A stretch of DNA of 64,000 nucleotides from CALGYY01 sp963678485. Its GTDB lineage: Bacteria; Bacteroidota; Bacteroidia; Bacteroidales; CAIWKO01. The stretch's first letter is position 1. The number at the start of each line of letters is the position of its first letter. Below are positions 18,049 through 26,539 of this stretch, in pieces. The stretch is from contig OY782882.1 of the NCBI GenBank assembly GCA_963678485.1, forward strand, positions 1,798,001-1,862,000. Direction: 5' to 3'. The notes below the pieces were generated by a model that ran no database searches, had not been told where the DNA came from, and worked only from the letters and a program-made list of their open reading frames with translations. Made by a program: the position numbers and the translations under genes.

Positions 18049-18052
18049 GGTC

Positions 18053-18868
18053 TCAAATATAGTCAGCAATCATTCGCTCTTTCCTGATAAAGAAGCTTAC
18101 CGAAACAACAAGCAATATCAATGGAAGTATTAAAATCAATAAAATATATAGAGAAGGTATTTCACTGCCAAATATGCTCCATCGAAAAAACTCTGTAATA
18201 CAACTCAATGGATTTAAAAAGATCATCCATGTATAGGGTTCAGGAATTAGTGATACCGGGTAAAAGATTGGAGTGAGCCAGCTTCCAAAACCTATAATGC
18301 CCGGAAGTATGTGTAAGAGTTTGCGGTTCTTTACCGATTTGTAACTAAAATACAAACCCAATGAGAAACTAAAAATTACGGTCATGATCATAAACAGCGG
18401 GAACATTGCAATCCATCCGCTAATCGGGGTTTCCATGATTAAACATGCGAGGATGAGTAACAAATACGAAACAACAGCGACCAGTAATGAATTTGCCAAG
18501 GCACTGACCGGAATGATGATACGGGGAAAATAAAGTTTAGTGATGACTGATCCGTATTTATTCAGGGATGACATCACATCCATAAAAGACATTGCAAATA
18601 AATTCCAAATAATCATTCCGCTAAACGCATAGAGCGGATATTTAACGCCTGGTGTTTGGATTTTAATAAGCAATCCGAAAAAAACAGAGAAAAAAACCAG
18701 TGTGATCAATGGTTGCAGAAAAGAAGTTAAAAAACCATATATATTGCCTGAATAAATTTCACGAAGATTACGTTTTGCAAAGGATCCCAGCAAATAGGAT
18801 TGCTTTCTTACCAGCCTTATGTAGTTGGAAAAAGTTACCGGACGGTTAGTAATAAGCGTGCCTTCCAT
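18053..18868 (-). CDS. wzm: ABC-2 type exporter permease, Wzm type
   Basis: 271-residue membrane subunit partner of Wzt. The N-terminal cytoplasmic helix (FAKRNLREIYSGNIYGFLTS) and six hydrophobic segments, with the conserved GFGSWLTPIFYPVSLIPE loop before the last helices, match the polysaccharide exporter permeases. With Wzt it should flip a polyprenyl-linked glycan or related amphiphile across the inner membrane. It is the first gene of the minus-strand run, with a TAnnTTTG box 28 bp upstream. Confidence 0.9.
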   Translation of the reverse strand: MEGTLITNRPVTFSNYIRLVRKQSYLLGSFAKRNLREIYSGNIYGFLTSFLQPLITLVFFSVFFGLLIKIQTPGVKYPLYAFSGMIIWNLFAMSFMDVMSSLNKYGSVITKLYFPRIIIPVSALANSLLVAVVSYLLLILACLIMETPISGWIAMFPLFMIMTVIFSFSLGLYFSYKSVKNRKLLHILPGIIGFGSWLTPIFYPVSLIPEPYTWMIFLNPLSCITEFFRWSIFGSEIPSLYILLILILPLILLVVSVSFFIRKERMIADYI

Positions 18869-18895
18869 GTCAACAGCCTGAATTGTTTAGAAACT

Positions 18896-18903
18896 CAAAA
18901 GTA
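18896..18903 (-). promoter_or_regulatory. Bacteroidota -7 box upstream of wzm
   Basis: TACTTTTG on the minus strand, 28 bp before the wzm ATG. It is a full match to TAnnTTTG; the -33 element is not distinct. It probably drives the wzm-wzt-asparagine-synthase-radical SAM operon. Confidence 0.6.
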
Positions 18904-19272
18904 CAAAAGAAATCGCTTTGAATGGCATTTTTCGTATTTCATAATGCAGTTCACATCTGGCAAGGACTCCGTAGATTAGCAGCAGTGAAGTTCGAGGCAA
19001 CTCGGTTGCTCGCCGCGAAACCTTATGATAAAGCATTTCGCTATATCTTTAGCGGAGGAAAATCCAGTCTCACGAATCACGGGTATGAACCCAGGGGCAA
19101 GTTGAGTTCTCGAAATCCCGCTCTGCGAGGCCCCGGATCCAACATTCCGTCCAAGAAGGGCGGGGAATTATACCCTCCGCTGTTGGCGGGATTGTTCGCC
19201 TAAGGCTTTTAATTCGCCTTCGGCTTTTAAAAACCAAGGCTCACGAATAAATTACTTATTTTTACATTAGAA
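18904..19272. other. Intergenic region with decayed coding look
   Basis: A 93-codon plus-strand frame (18922-19203) starts MAFFVF and contains KFEATRLLAAK. With frameshifts its start and this segment faintly resemble GIY-YIG nuclease proteins, but the rest is low-quality. I do not call a gene. At 19195-19235 there are two short GCC-NNN-GGC mini-hairpins in an imperfect direct repeat (CGCCTAAGGCTTTTAATT and CGCCTTCGGCTTTTAAAA). Confidence 0.35.
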
Positions 19273-19296
19273 TTAAAGGGAATCGCTGCCCTTTAA
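19273..19296 (+). promoter_or_regulatory. Perfect hairpin just upstream of the SPASM gene start
   Basis: TTAAAGGG and CCCTTTAA form an 8-bp perfect inverted repeat around an 8-nt loop, ending 10 bp before the ATG at 19307. It could be a 5' UTR structure affecting translation, or an operator. There is no U-tract, so it is not a normal terminator. Confidence 0.45.
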
Positions 19297-19306
19297 GTCC
19301 TGACCA

Positions 19307-20623
19307 ATGGTAAGCAAAAACACAGATATTTCTATTCGTGAACTTCTTAAGGAGTATAACGCTGCGACTTCCTCGCATCGAAAAGTGTTTTGTGCCGCAC
19401 CATGGAATTCCCTTAGAATAGGGATGGATGGCAGTGTGTATGCCTGTAATCACAATTCTCATTATATACTGGGCCATTATCCTGACCAATCGTTAATGGA
19501 TATCTGGAAAGGCAAATCTATAAAGGCCCTCAGGAAGCATCTCAAGCATCATGACTTTTCGCTGGGTTGCGGATTATGCGGTGATGACATTCTTCAGCAT
19601 CGTTTTGCTCAGGGCAGCTTTGTGATGTTTGATCGTTTTCCTGTAAAGAAAATGCCGTCGATGCTGGACTTCCGGCTTTCGAATGCATGCAATTTAAAGT
19701 GCATTATGTGTTCCGGCCTTTCATCAACCGCGCATCAATCTAACTCGAAAACGACTGTTGATTTTGGTGCAGATTTTCTGAAACAGCTTGATGCCTTCAT
19801 TCCGCATTTGCATACGGCCCGATTTATTGGTGGTGAACCACTTGCTATTCCTGTGTATTACGATATCTGGGAGCGTATCATAGACCAAAACCCACAGTGC
19901 AATATCGTTATACAAACCAACGGAACAATCGTTAACGAACGCGTACAACGACTTGCGGCCACGGGCAATGTACATTTTTCGATTTCACTGGACTCTTTAC
20001 AGCAAGATGTTTATGAGCAAATCCGCATAGGTGCCCGCTTTGAAGAGGTCATGAAAAACATCGGTTACTTTTCTGAAAATGCCGTGGCTCGAAATAGAGA
20101 TCTGGTATTATGTTTTTGCCCGATGCGCAACAACTATCAGGAAATTCCTCAATTTATTCGCTTTGCAAATCAACACAAGGCTTTGATTTGTCTGAATCGC
20201 TTTCTATATCCTGCAAAGCTGGCTCTATGGTCACTATCGTCTGATGAAATAACTACCATACAACGCTCACTTCATTCAACAGCGGAAGTTGCCAACACCC
20301 AACATCAGGAACAGAATCAACAATTTTACAATGATTTTCTTTCCTTGCTCGGCGAATGGCAAAAGGAGGCCATCATCAGGGAACAACATATTCCATCGGA
20401 GGAGGAGAAGCAATCCTTGTTTTCAACCTTCAGAAAAGCTGCGGAGCTTGATGACTCGCATAAAGAAAAGATAGATAAGATTCTTTGCATCCCCGATCAA
20501 AAGAAATTATACTTCTATTTGAAACCCTTGTTACATGCGTATTCCCTGAAACTCTTTTTTGATTTTCTGGATACAGCTGATACTGAAAAAATTATCGACG
20601 ATATTGCGACGCTCAGCATATAA
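19307..20623 (+). CDS. Radical SAM protein with N-terminal SPASM-like cysteine region (first of pair)
   Basis: 438-residue radical SAM protein. Residues about 28-90 hold CAAPWNSLRIGMDGSVYACN, then LGHYPDQSLMDIW and GCGLCG, a SPASM/twitch-type auxiliary cluster pattern that in most proteins follows the barrel but here precedes it. The SAM cluster motif is CNLKCIMC (Cys128/132/135), followed by FIGGEPLAIP, IQTNGTIVN and FSISLDS. The last 120 residues are helical and charged. No precursor peptide gene is visible nearby, so a peptide substrate is not established. It is divergent from wzm and pairs with the next gene (18-bp gap). Confidence 0.83.
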   Translation: MVSKNTDISIRELLKEYNAATSSHRKVFCAAPWNSLRIGMDGSVYACNHNSHYILGHYPDQSLMDIWKGKSIKALRKHLKHHDFSLGCGLCGDDILQHRFAQGSFVMFDRFPVKKMPSMLDFRLSNACNLKCIMCSGLSSTAHQSNSKTTVDFGADFLKQLDAFIPHLHTARFIGGEPLAIPVYYDIWERIIDQNPQCNIVIQTNGTIVNERVQRLAATGNVHFSISLDSLQQDVYEQIRIGARFEEVMKNIGYFSENAVARNRDLVLCFCPMRNNYQEIPQFIRFANQHKALICLNRFLYPAKLALWSLSSDEITTIQRSLHSTAEVANTQHQEQNQQFYNDFLSLLGEWQKEAIIREQHIPSEEEKQSLFSTFRKAAELDDSHKEKIDKILCIPDQKKLYFYLKPLLHAYSLKLFFDFLDTADTEKIIDDIATLSI

Positions 20624-20641
20624 TGATTGAAATACTGCCTC

Positions 20642-22051
20642 ATGAATAAGCCCGTTTTCAGGATGTTTTCTAAGGTACGTCAGCACCAGCTTCCTTGCCT
20701 TGCACCGATGAACAACCTTGTGTTGGATTCATTTGGCAAAGTGAAGATGTGCTGTAATCAGGCAGATGTTCCCTTAGGCATATATCCTGAACAATCATTA
20801 CGAGATATCTGGTTTGGATCGGCTCGAAAAAATATTATTGAAGAATTTACCAAAGGTCGCATACCCTCGATTTGCTCTTCCTGCCTGAGTAATGTAAGTT
20901 TTAATCTTTCGCCGACCGCCAAAGTGCAAACGAGCAAAACGTTGCGACCAAGTCATTTTACTGATTATCCAAGACAGATCGACTTTTCATTATCCAATCG
21001 CTGCAACCTGAAATGCGCCATGTGCTCATGGGATTCATCCAGTCAGTTTATTGAAACAGAGAAACAACGGCTGTTACAAGTGAATTATGGTGAAGCCTTT
21101 CTCGACGAAATCAAAGTTTTTTTGGAAAAGGCCGAATATTTAGTGTTTTCAGGGGGAGAACCCTTTTTAATTCCCATTTATTATCAGCTATGGGACATGA
21201 TTAACGATTGTAATCCGGATGCTGCTATTTATGTTCAAACCAATGGTACGGTATATAATGAGCGTATTGAAAGCCTGATAAAAAATCATAATATCAGCAT
21301 CGGAATTTCCATTGACAGCCTGAAAGCAAAAGGGGTACACCATATCAGAGTTGGAGCCGATTATGCGCAACTACTCAGTAATATTGAAGCTTTTAAGAAA
21401 CTTAGTAAGGAAACTGGCAGGGCACTGACCTTCACCATCACTCCAATGACACTGAATATTGAAGAGGTTCCCGAATTATTTTCTTATTGTCATGAACACA
21501 ACATCATGATTGGTATTAGTTTGCTGGAACATCCGTCATCACTGGCAGTTTGGAGTCTTTCCTCGCAAAGGTTATTAGAAATCATTTCGCTTTTTGACGA
21601 TGTTAAGGATACTGACGGGGATGTAGTTGAACAATGGAATCGAGCAACAATCAAGCAGTACAAGGCTTTGCTCGTGCAATACCATCAGCAGAAAAAAAAG
21701 AATGAAGACCATCGCAAGGCAATCATACAATCGATCAACGCCAATAGTGCCGGGGCTTTTCAGCGTCTAATGCAGGAGCTACAGCAGATTTCAGTTGTCG
21801 AAACCCAGGATGATGGCGACATCCGGGAAGTAATACAAAGTGTGAATGATCTCATGGAAGAAGCTCAGGCAGCAAACAACATCAGCGAGCTGTGTAGCAT
21901 CAAGGATTTTCTTTCTTCATTTTTTTCCGGAACACAGCTTGTTTCCTTGCATAAATATTTTGGAGATCCACTCTTCAGATTGAATGCAGGGAAGAAATTT
22001 GCACATTTGCTATATATCTTTTCGGCAAACTCATTTGATAAACTGAACTAA
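20642..22051 (+). CDS. Radical SAM protein with N-terminal SPASM-like cysteine region (second of pair)
   Basis: Paralogue of the preceding gene with the same order: CLAPMNNLVLDSFGKVKMCC, GIYPEQSLRDIW and CSSCLSN at the N-terminus, then the cluster CNLKCAMC (Cys121/125/128), FSGGEPFLIP, VQTNGTVYN and IGISIDS. The C-terminal 150 residues are helical and rich in Gln and Glu, unlike the first copy. The ATG at 20642 is preferred; the longer frame starts with TTG at 20627 and adds five residues. The pair may form a heterodimer or act on successive sites, which is inference from pairing alone. Confidence 0.82.
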   Translation: MNKPVFRMFSKVRQHQLPCLAPMNNLVLDSFGKVKMCCNQADVPLGIYPEQSLRDIWFGSARKNIIEEFTKGRIPSICSSCLSNVSFNLSPTAKVQTSKTLRPSHFTDYPRQIDFSLSNRCNLKCAMCSWDSSSQFIETEKQRLLQVNYGEAFLDEIKVFLEKAEYLVFSGGEPFLIPIYYQLWDMINDCNPDAAIYVQTNGTVYNERIESLIKNHNISIGISIDSLKAKGVHHIRVGADYAQLLSNIEAFKKLSKETGRALTFTITPMTLNIEEVPELFSYCHEHNIMIGISLLEHPSSLAVWSLSSQRLLEIISLFDDVKDTDGDVVEQWNRATIKQYKALLVQYHQQKKKNEDHRKAIIQSINANSAGAFQRLMQELQQISVVETQDDGDIREVIQSVNDLMEEAQAANNISELCSIKDFLSSFFSGTQLVSLHKYFGDPLFRLNAGKKFAHLLYIFSANSFDKLN

Positions 22052-22057
22052 GGATTT

Positions 22058-23857
22058 CTAATACAAGGCCTCTTTTGCTCTCTGCAAAGAATCATCAATA
22101 AGAAAACCCGAAGCTTCCAATTTTTCCAGGACTCCATCGGCAAACAGGCGATAGCCTTTGGCATTGTGGTGGCCATCCTGAACCCAGTAGTATTGCTGAA
22201 AGTTGGTTTCATTAACACCTGCGGTGTTTCGATAATATTTCAACAAATCCACAACAGGAGTATTCTCTGTCTGAAGGGCGGGAATAATACGATTCCAGTA
22301 CATATAATTATTTTCGACAACTTCGGACTTTTGTGGATACACCACAAAGAGCAACTTAAAATGATTCTTCTCTGCGAGATCTTTGAATTGTTGTCCCGCT
22401 TCCATGAGGCCGTCAACAGCATACTCCTTGATCCCCTGCTCCTGAGACGCAGGCGAAATCAATAATTTATTATATCCAAAAACTCTATGGATTATCAAAC
22501 GTACTGAATAAAATAGTGAATACAGCGGCTCGAAAGAAGGCGCCTTGTGAAACTCGACATCACTATCCGCCCTGAATCGCTCCATTCCTCCTCTAATCAT
22601 TACATCTTCCAAGTCGATACCAAATGCAGGAATGACAAGATCGGGCTTATATTTCAATAATTTATCGCGCAACAACACGTATTCAAAAAATGGATCACTG
22701 CCACTTTCACCGGCATTGATAAATGAAAACTTCCGTTCGGGATACTTCTTCCGAAGCTGGTATTCCAGGAACTTCAACCACGTTGAATCCTTAGAAGCAC
22801 CGTCTCCTTCGGTAAATGAATCGCCGATACCAAGAATGCGATACTCATTGGAATCCTTGCTCAGACTGGGTTCATCATCGCTCAATCCAAGCGAGTTCAC
22901 ATCACGGTCGAAGGAAAATTCGGGCGAATCTAGTGTGAACTTTTTGTAATTTGATCGGGTATAATACCAGCTGTGAACCTGAGGCTCGTAGGGCGATTGA
23001 TAATATCCAGTTCTAACCTCAGCATATGTTTTATATGATGAAAAACGCAAGAAAAATTCGATGATAAAAAGAAAAAGAAAAATCACACCCAAGAGTAATT
23101 GAAGATTTGTCTTTAATCGAATCTTTTTGAAAAAAATCAACTGGATCAAAAAATACAAACAACTGTATGCAGCAACAATCAGAAATAGTCCGGTGCACAT
23201 ATGGATCTTATGAAGGCCACACATAAAATACAGGACCACCCCCATGGATGTGACACCCGCAACAATAAGAATAAATCTGAAAACATTGGTTTTGGTAATC
23301 ATGGATGGCTTAATGTCGCGAATAATAAATACCAATAACAAAAGTCCAAACAGACCGAGAATAAAATAAAATAAATATTTTCCTGAAGTCCAGTTATAAA
23401 CTGATCCAAGGAACTCCACAGTACTGCCCCGACTTTCCATGCTATCGGGGCTTAGCAAGCATATCGTGCTGTCGTTAACGGAAATTGATGTCCATGTTTG
23501 TGAAAGTTCCTTAATTGAAAGCACCGTACTATCCGCGCCTATTAAGAATTTTAGCGGCTGCTCGGATTTAATAAGTGATTGCGAAATACTAATTTCGATA
23601 TGGCTAAGGAAACCGTACCACGACTGCCACTGCCCGCTGCTCTTTGAAAAGGCGATTCTTCTGCCAAAGGGAGTTAGTCCTTCAACACCGACTATTTGAG
23701 TATCGACGCTATCCGTTTTCTGGATGCTTACCGATATAGGCTCATAAAACCGAAGATTGCCGGATTTCCTGAGAATATAAACACCAACAAATAGAATCAG
23801 TGCAATCAAAATCACCGCACCCGACAGGAGGACATATTTTTTTTTCTTAGTAGACAT
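22058..23857 (-). CDS. Membrane-anchored SGNH/GDSL hydrolase
   Basis: 599-residue protein. One N-terminal transmembrane helix (LLSGAVILIALILFVGVYIL) is followed by a beta-rich outer domain (about 30-165), then four or five membrane helices (165-290) and a C-terminal SGNH hydrolase domain. The hydrolase has GDSFTEG (nucleophile Ser347), the block II glycine in INAGESGSD, and DGHHNAKGY with Asp561 and His564. Such domains add or remove O-acyl groups on glycans. I chose the ATG at 23857; the longer frame uses a GTG overlapping sxtJ. It is last in the carbamoyltransferase operon, so it may acylate or deacylate the carbamoylated product. Confidence 0.8.
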   Translation of the reverse strand: MSTKKKKYVLLSGAVILIALILFVGVYILRKSGNLRFYEPISVSIQKTDSVDTQIVGVEGLTPFGRRIAFSKSSGQWQSWYGFLSHIEISISQSLIKSEQPLKFLIGADSTVLSIKELSQTWTSISVNDSTICLLSPDSMESRGSTVEFLGSVYNWTSGKYLFYFILGLFGLLLLVFIIRDIKPSMITKTNVFRFILIVAGVTSMGVVLYFMCGLHKIHMCTGLFLIVAAYSCLYFLIQLIFFKKIRLKTNLQLLLGVIFLFLFIIEFFLRFSSYKTYAEVRTGYYQSPYEPQVHSWYYTRSNYKKFTLDSPEFSFDRDVNSLGLSDDEPSLSKDSNEYRILGIGDSFTEGDGASKDSTWLKFLEYQLRKKYPERKFSFINAGESGSDPFFEYVLLRDKLLKYKPDLVIPAFGIDLEDVMIRGGMERFRADSDVEFHKAPSFEPLYSLFYSVRLIIHRVFGYNKLLISPASQEQGIKEYAVDGLMEAGQQFKDLAEKNHFKLLFVVYPQKSEVVENNYMYWNRIIPALQTENTPVVDLLKYYRNTAGVNETNFQQYYWVQDGHHNAKGYRLFADGVLEKLEASGFLIDDSLQRAKEALY

Positions 23858-23883
23858 TAGAGATTTGATAGAACAAGCAGAGT

Positions 23884-24255
23884 TTACCACAATTTCTCGA
23901 ATTCTTCTTTATTAAAATCCTTTGATGTTTTCACATACCAAGATGCCGTATCCTTATTCATCTTAAATGAAGCAGAGGGTTTGCCAACAATTTTTTTAAT
24001 GAACGCCAATGGGGTCATAAAGCCATAATAGAAGACAGTAAGAGTTGCCCCGCTAATGATCTTTCCAATTAATCCGGTGATAAAATCAAAACCCGCAGCA
24101 ATCCATCTACGCAGCGGATGAATGGTCACCGCGATAAACGTGAGAGCCATTAATGCATAGATAATGGCCAGATGGCTGTACATCAGAAAAAGGCCAGCGA
24201 GGAAGAAATCCAGCACAAGAATTACTACATATTCGTTGGTCTTTTTATGTTTCAT
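23884..24255 (-). CDS. SxtJ-like small membrane protein
   Basis: 123 residues with two N-terminal hydrophobic segments (VVILVLDFFLAGLFLMYSHL and the following helix), PLRRWIAAGFDFITGLIGKI, a further hydrophobic stretch and a soluble tail ending in EEFEKLW. This matches the SxtJ family, first named in saxitoxin clusters and regularly found beside carbamoyltransferases. Function is unknown; assistance to the carbamoyltransferase is an inference from co-occurrence. It starts 2 bp after the stop of the 49-residue gene upstream. Confidence 0.75.
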   Translation of the reverse strand: MKHKKTNEYVVILVLDFFLAGLFLMYSHLAIIYALMALTFIAVTIHPLRRWIAAGFDFITGLIGKIISGATLTVFYYGFMTPLAFIKKIVGKPSASFKMNKDTASWYVKTSKDFNKEEFEKLW

Positions 24256-24257
24256 TA

Positions 24258-24407
24258 TCAGAAAAGCGTATAAATGAATGGGGCTACCGGACTGCTACTG
24301 CCAAGTATCAGCATAATCCCGATTAACAATAAAAAGATCACGATGGGGGTAATCCACCATGCCTTGCGTTCTTTTAAGAAGGCCCAAAGATCTTTGAGGA
24401 ATTCCAT
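24258..24407 (-). CDS. DUF5989 small membrane protein
   Basis: A 49-residue gene. It begins MEFLKDLWAFLKERKAWW, continues with one transmembrane helix (ITPIVIFLLLIGIMLIL) and ends GSSSPVAPFIYTLF before a TGA at 24258-24260. The charged amphipathic N-terminus plus single helix and SSSPVAPFIY end match DUF5989, which travels with SxtJ and carbamoyltransferases. It is 2 bp upstream of the sxtJ-like ATG, so the two are surely co-translated. Its role is unknown, perhaps a membrane docking subunit. Confidence 0.82.
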   Translation of the reverse strand: MEFLKDLWAFLKERKAWWITPIVIFLLLIGIMLILGSSSPVAPFIYTLF

Positions 24408-24662
24408 GACACAAATTTAGTGAAAAAACAAGACACAAAGAATACATTAGCCACAAAGGCACAAAGGCACGAATGAATAATTGATAATGATTAATGCGAA
24501 TCCAGCGTTGAACACTTTTCTTGCTTCGCGGCCCCTCGACAAGCTCGGAGGCCATTCAAACTGCAGAATTTTAACTCAGGATCGTTGGTTAATGGTAAAT
24601 GTCCGGCGAAGAAATCAAAACCAAATGTACCAAGCCCTTTAACCAATTAACTCCTCCTCCCG
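24408..24662. other. Intergenic spacer inside the carbamoyltransferase operon
   Basis: No coding sequence is supported. It contains a short ACAAAGGC tandem repeat around 24455-24470 and a GGCC-type inverted repeat near 24528-24550. Neither has a U-tract, so read-through to the DUF5989-SxtJ-SGNH genes is plausible. Confidence 0.45.
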
Positions 24663-26525
24663 TCAATCCCTCCCAAACTCCTGCTTCCAGTACCCCCGAT
24701 CTTCAAACCGTGGTTGTTGCTCTTTTACAAAAACAAAACGGTCGATAACCAAGGCGTCCATTTCCGTATTCATAAAACAAAGAAATGCGTCGCGGGCAGT
24801 ACAGACAATAGGTTCGCCCCGCACATTAAAACTGGTATTGACCAACATTGGGTGACCACTTTTTGTTTTAACAGCCTGAAGTAATTCCCAGAACTTTGGA
24901 TTGGTTGATTTACTCACCGTATGCAGACGTGCGGAATAGTCGACATGAGTGATAGGTTGAAATTCGGCACGCTTCAGATACAGCTTTTGCCAAAGGTCCA
25001 ACGAGTTGTAATTGTTAGGATATTCAACTCTGAACTTCCGATTAAGAGCTGCAATCAGCAGCATATAAGGAGAGCTAATATCTATTTCGAAATAGTCGGA
25101 TACAGCTTCTTCCGCTATAGACGGGGCAAAGGGCCTGAAGCCTTCGCGGTATTTTATTTTGAGATTTAGCTTTTTCTGCATTTCTGTATTGCGTGCATCT
25201 GCAAGAATGGATCGGTTTCCAAGAGCACGCGGACCAAACTCCATACGATCCTGCACCCAGCCAACCACTTTCCCTTGCTCGAGCATTTCAGCAACAAGGC
25301 TATTAATCTCATCAAATGATTCAAATGCAGTTGACGTTGCTTTGAACTCGCGCTCCAGCGCCGGGATGTCATCAGCGTTTACAGAGGGTCCGAGATAAGT
25401 GCCATGCATGCTGTCTTTGGAAGAATCAATCTTACGATTTGCATCGAAATACATGAATTCAGCTGCTAATGCTGCACCCAGGGCACCACCTGCATCACCG
25501 GCAGCCGGCTGAATAAAGAGCGATTTGAAAATTTTTGATTTCAACACTTTGCCATTGGCCACACAATTCAGGGCTACACCTCCCGCCAAACAAAGGTTTT
25601 CGCATTGCGTTAGCTTGAACGCGTGTTGGACAATTTTTAGAACAATATCCTCTGTCACCTTTTGTATTGCAAAGGCTAGATTGCAGTGCTCCTGTGTAGC
25701 CACTTCATCTGCTTTCAGGCGTTTAACCCTAAACAGGCGTTCCCAGCGGGATTCAGGAATCATCTTCAAGGCTGTTGGAAAAGAAAAATACTTCATGTTG
25801 AGCTTTATCGATCCATCATCCATGATGGTTACAAGCTCAGAAGTTATTTTTTGAATAAAGTCTGTAGTGCTTGCTGATTCAGGATTTCCGTAAGGGGCAA
25901 GTCCCATGAGTTTATACTCTCCGGAGTTGACCCTGAATCCAAGAAAGTACGTAAAGGACGAATAAAGAAGTCCGATTGAATGTGGAAAATGCAGTTCTAA
26001 CAGATTGTTGATTTTGTTGCCATCCCCAATCCCTATTGATGCAGTTGCCCACTCTCCCACTCCATCTAAGGTAACAATGGCGGCCTTTTCGAAGGGTGAT
26101 GCAAAAAATGCGGATGCTGCATGTGCCAAATGATGATCGGTAAACAGCAGCTTTAGTTTCTTAGATTGATAGGATTGAACCTGCTTTAGACCGCTTCTGA
26201 TCTGCTTTTTGATGACTAATTTTTCGTTGATCCATACCGGCATCGCTTTCACAAAGGAGAACAATCCGCGAGGTGCATAATGCATATAGGTCTCTAGCAG
26301 ACGTTCGAATTTTAGAAAAGGCTTATCATAAAATACAACGGCATCCAAATCGTCGATATTCAGGCGTGCCTGCTGCAAACAAAAGCTGATGGCCTTTACA
26401 GGAAAACTCGCATCATTCTTCTTCCGTGAAAAACGCTCTTCCTGAGCTGCGGCAATGATATCGCCATCAACCACCACCGCAGCTGCAGAATCATGATAAT
26501 ATGCCGATATTCCAAGAATTTTCAC
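24663..26525 (-). CDS. Carbamoyltransferase, NodU/CmcH/TobZ family
   Basis: 620-residue enzyme. The N-terminal Kae1/YrdC-related domain has MKILGISAYYHDSAA, AAQEERFSRKKND, the metal-binding HHLAHAASAF (His131, His132, His135), VTLDGVGEWAT, and GEYKLMGLAPYG. The C-terminal part has GPRALGNRSILADAR, REGFRPFAPSI and VNTSFNVRGEPIV. Family members transfer carbamoyl from carbamoyl phosphate through carbamoyl-AMP to a hydroxyl on a sugar or natural product. The length is full and all core motifs are present. It lies 14 bp downstream of the epimerase gene and 255 bp upstream of the DUF5989 gene. Confidence 0.93.
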   Translation of the reverse strand: MKILGISAYYHDSAAAVVVDGDIIAAAQEERFSRKKNDASFPVKAISFCLQQARLNIDDLDAVVFYDKPFLKFERLLETYMHYAPRGLFSFVKAMPVWINEKLVIKKQIRSGLKQVQSYQSKKLKLLFTDHHLAHAASAFFASPFEKAAIVTLDGVGEWATASIGIGDGNKINNLLELHFPHSIGLLYSSFTYFLGFRVNSGEYKLMGLAPYGNPESASTTDFIQKITSELVTIMDDGSIKLNMKYFSFPTALKMIPESRWERLFRVKRLKADEVATQEHCNLAFAIQKVTEDIVLKIVQHAFKLTQCENLCLAGGVALNCVANGKVLKSKIFKSLFIQPAAGDAGGALGAALAAEFMYFDANRKIDSSKDSMHGTYLGPSVNADDIPALEREFKATSTAFESFDEINSLVAEMLEQGKVVGWVQDRMEFGPRALGNRSILADARNTEMQKKLNLKIKYREGFRPFAPSIAEEAVSDYFEIDISSPYMLLIAALNRKFRVEYPNNYNSLDLWQKLYLKRAEFQPITHVDYSARLHTVSKSTNPKFWELLQAVKTKSGHPMLVNTSFNVRGEPIVCTARDAFLCFMNTEMDALVIDRFVFVKEQQPRFEDRGYWKQEFGRD

Positions 26526-26539
26526 TGTGTATAATTAAT

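Noticed and set aside
15091..18868. Lasso-peptide cluster (AsnB/McjC-like plus ABC exporter)
   Set aside because: The exporter is Wzm/Wzt with a carbohydrate-binding domain, not an McjD type. No transglutaminase-like McjB or precursor peptide gene was found.
19060..19140. tRNA-like fragment in the spacer before the SPASM genes
   Set aside because: No cloverleaf or T-loop consensus could be formed.
18922..19203. 93-codon plus-strand ORF as a gene
   Set aside because: Poor composition, no intact domain, and only faint frameshifted resemblance to GIY-YIG proteins.
24295..24555. 86-codon minus-strand ORF next to the carbamoyltransferase
   Set aside because: It is in a different frame from the DUF5989 gene at 24258-24407, which has the real family match.
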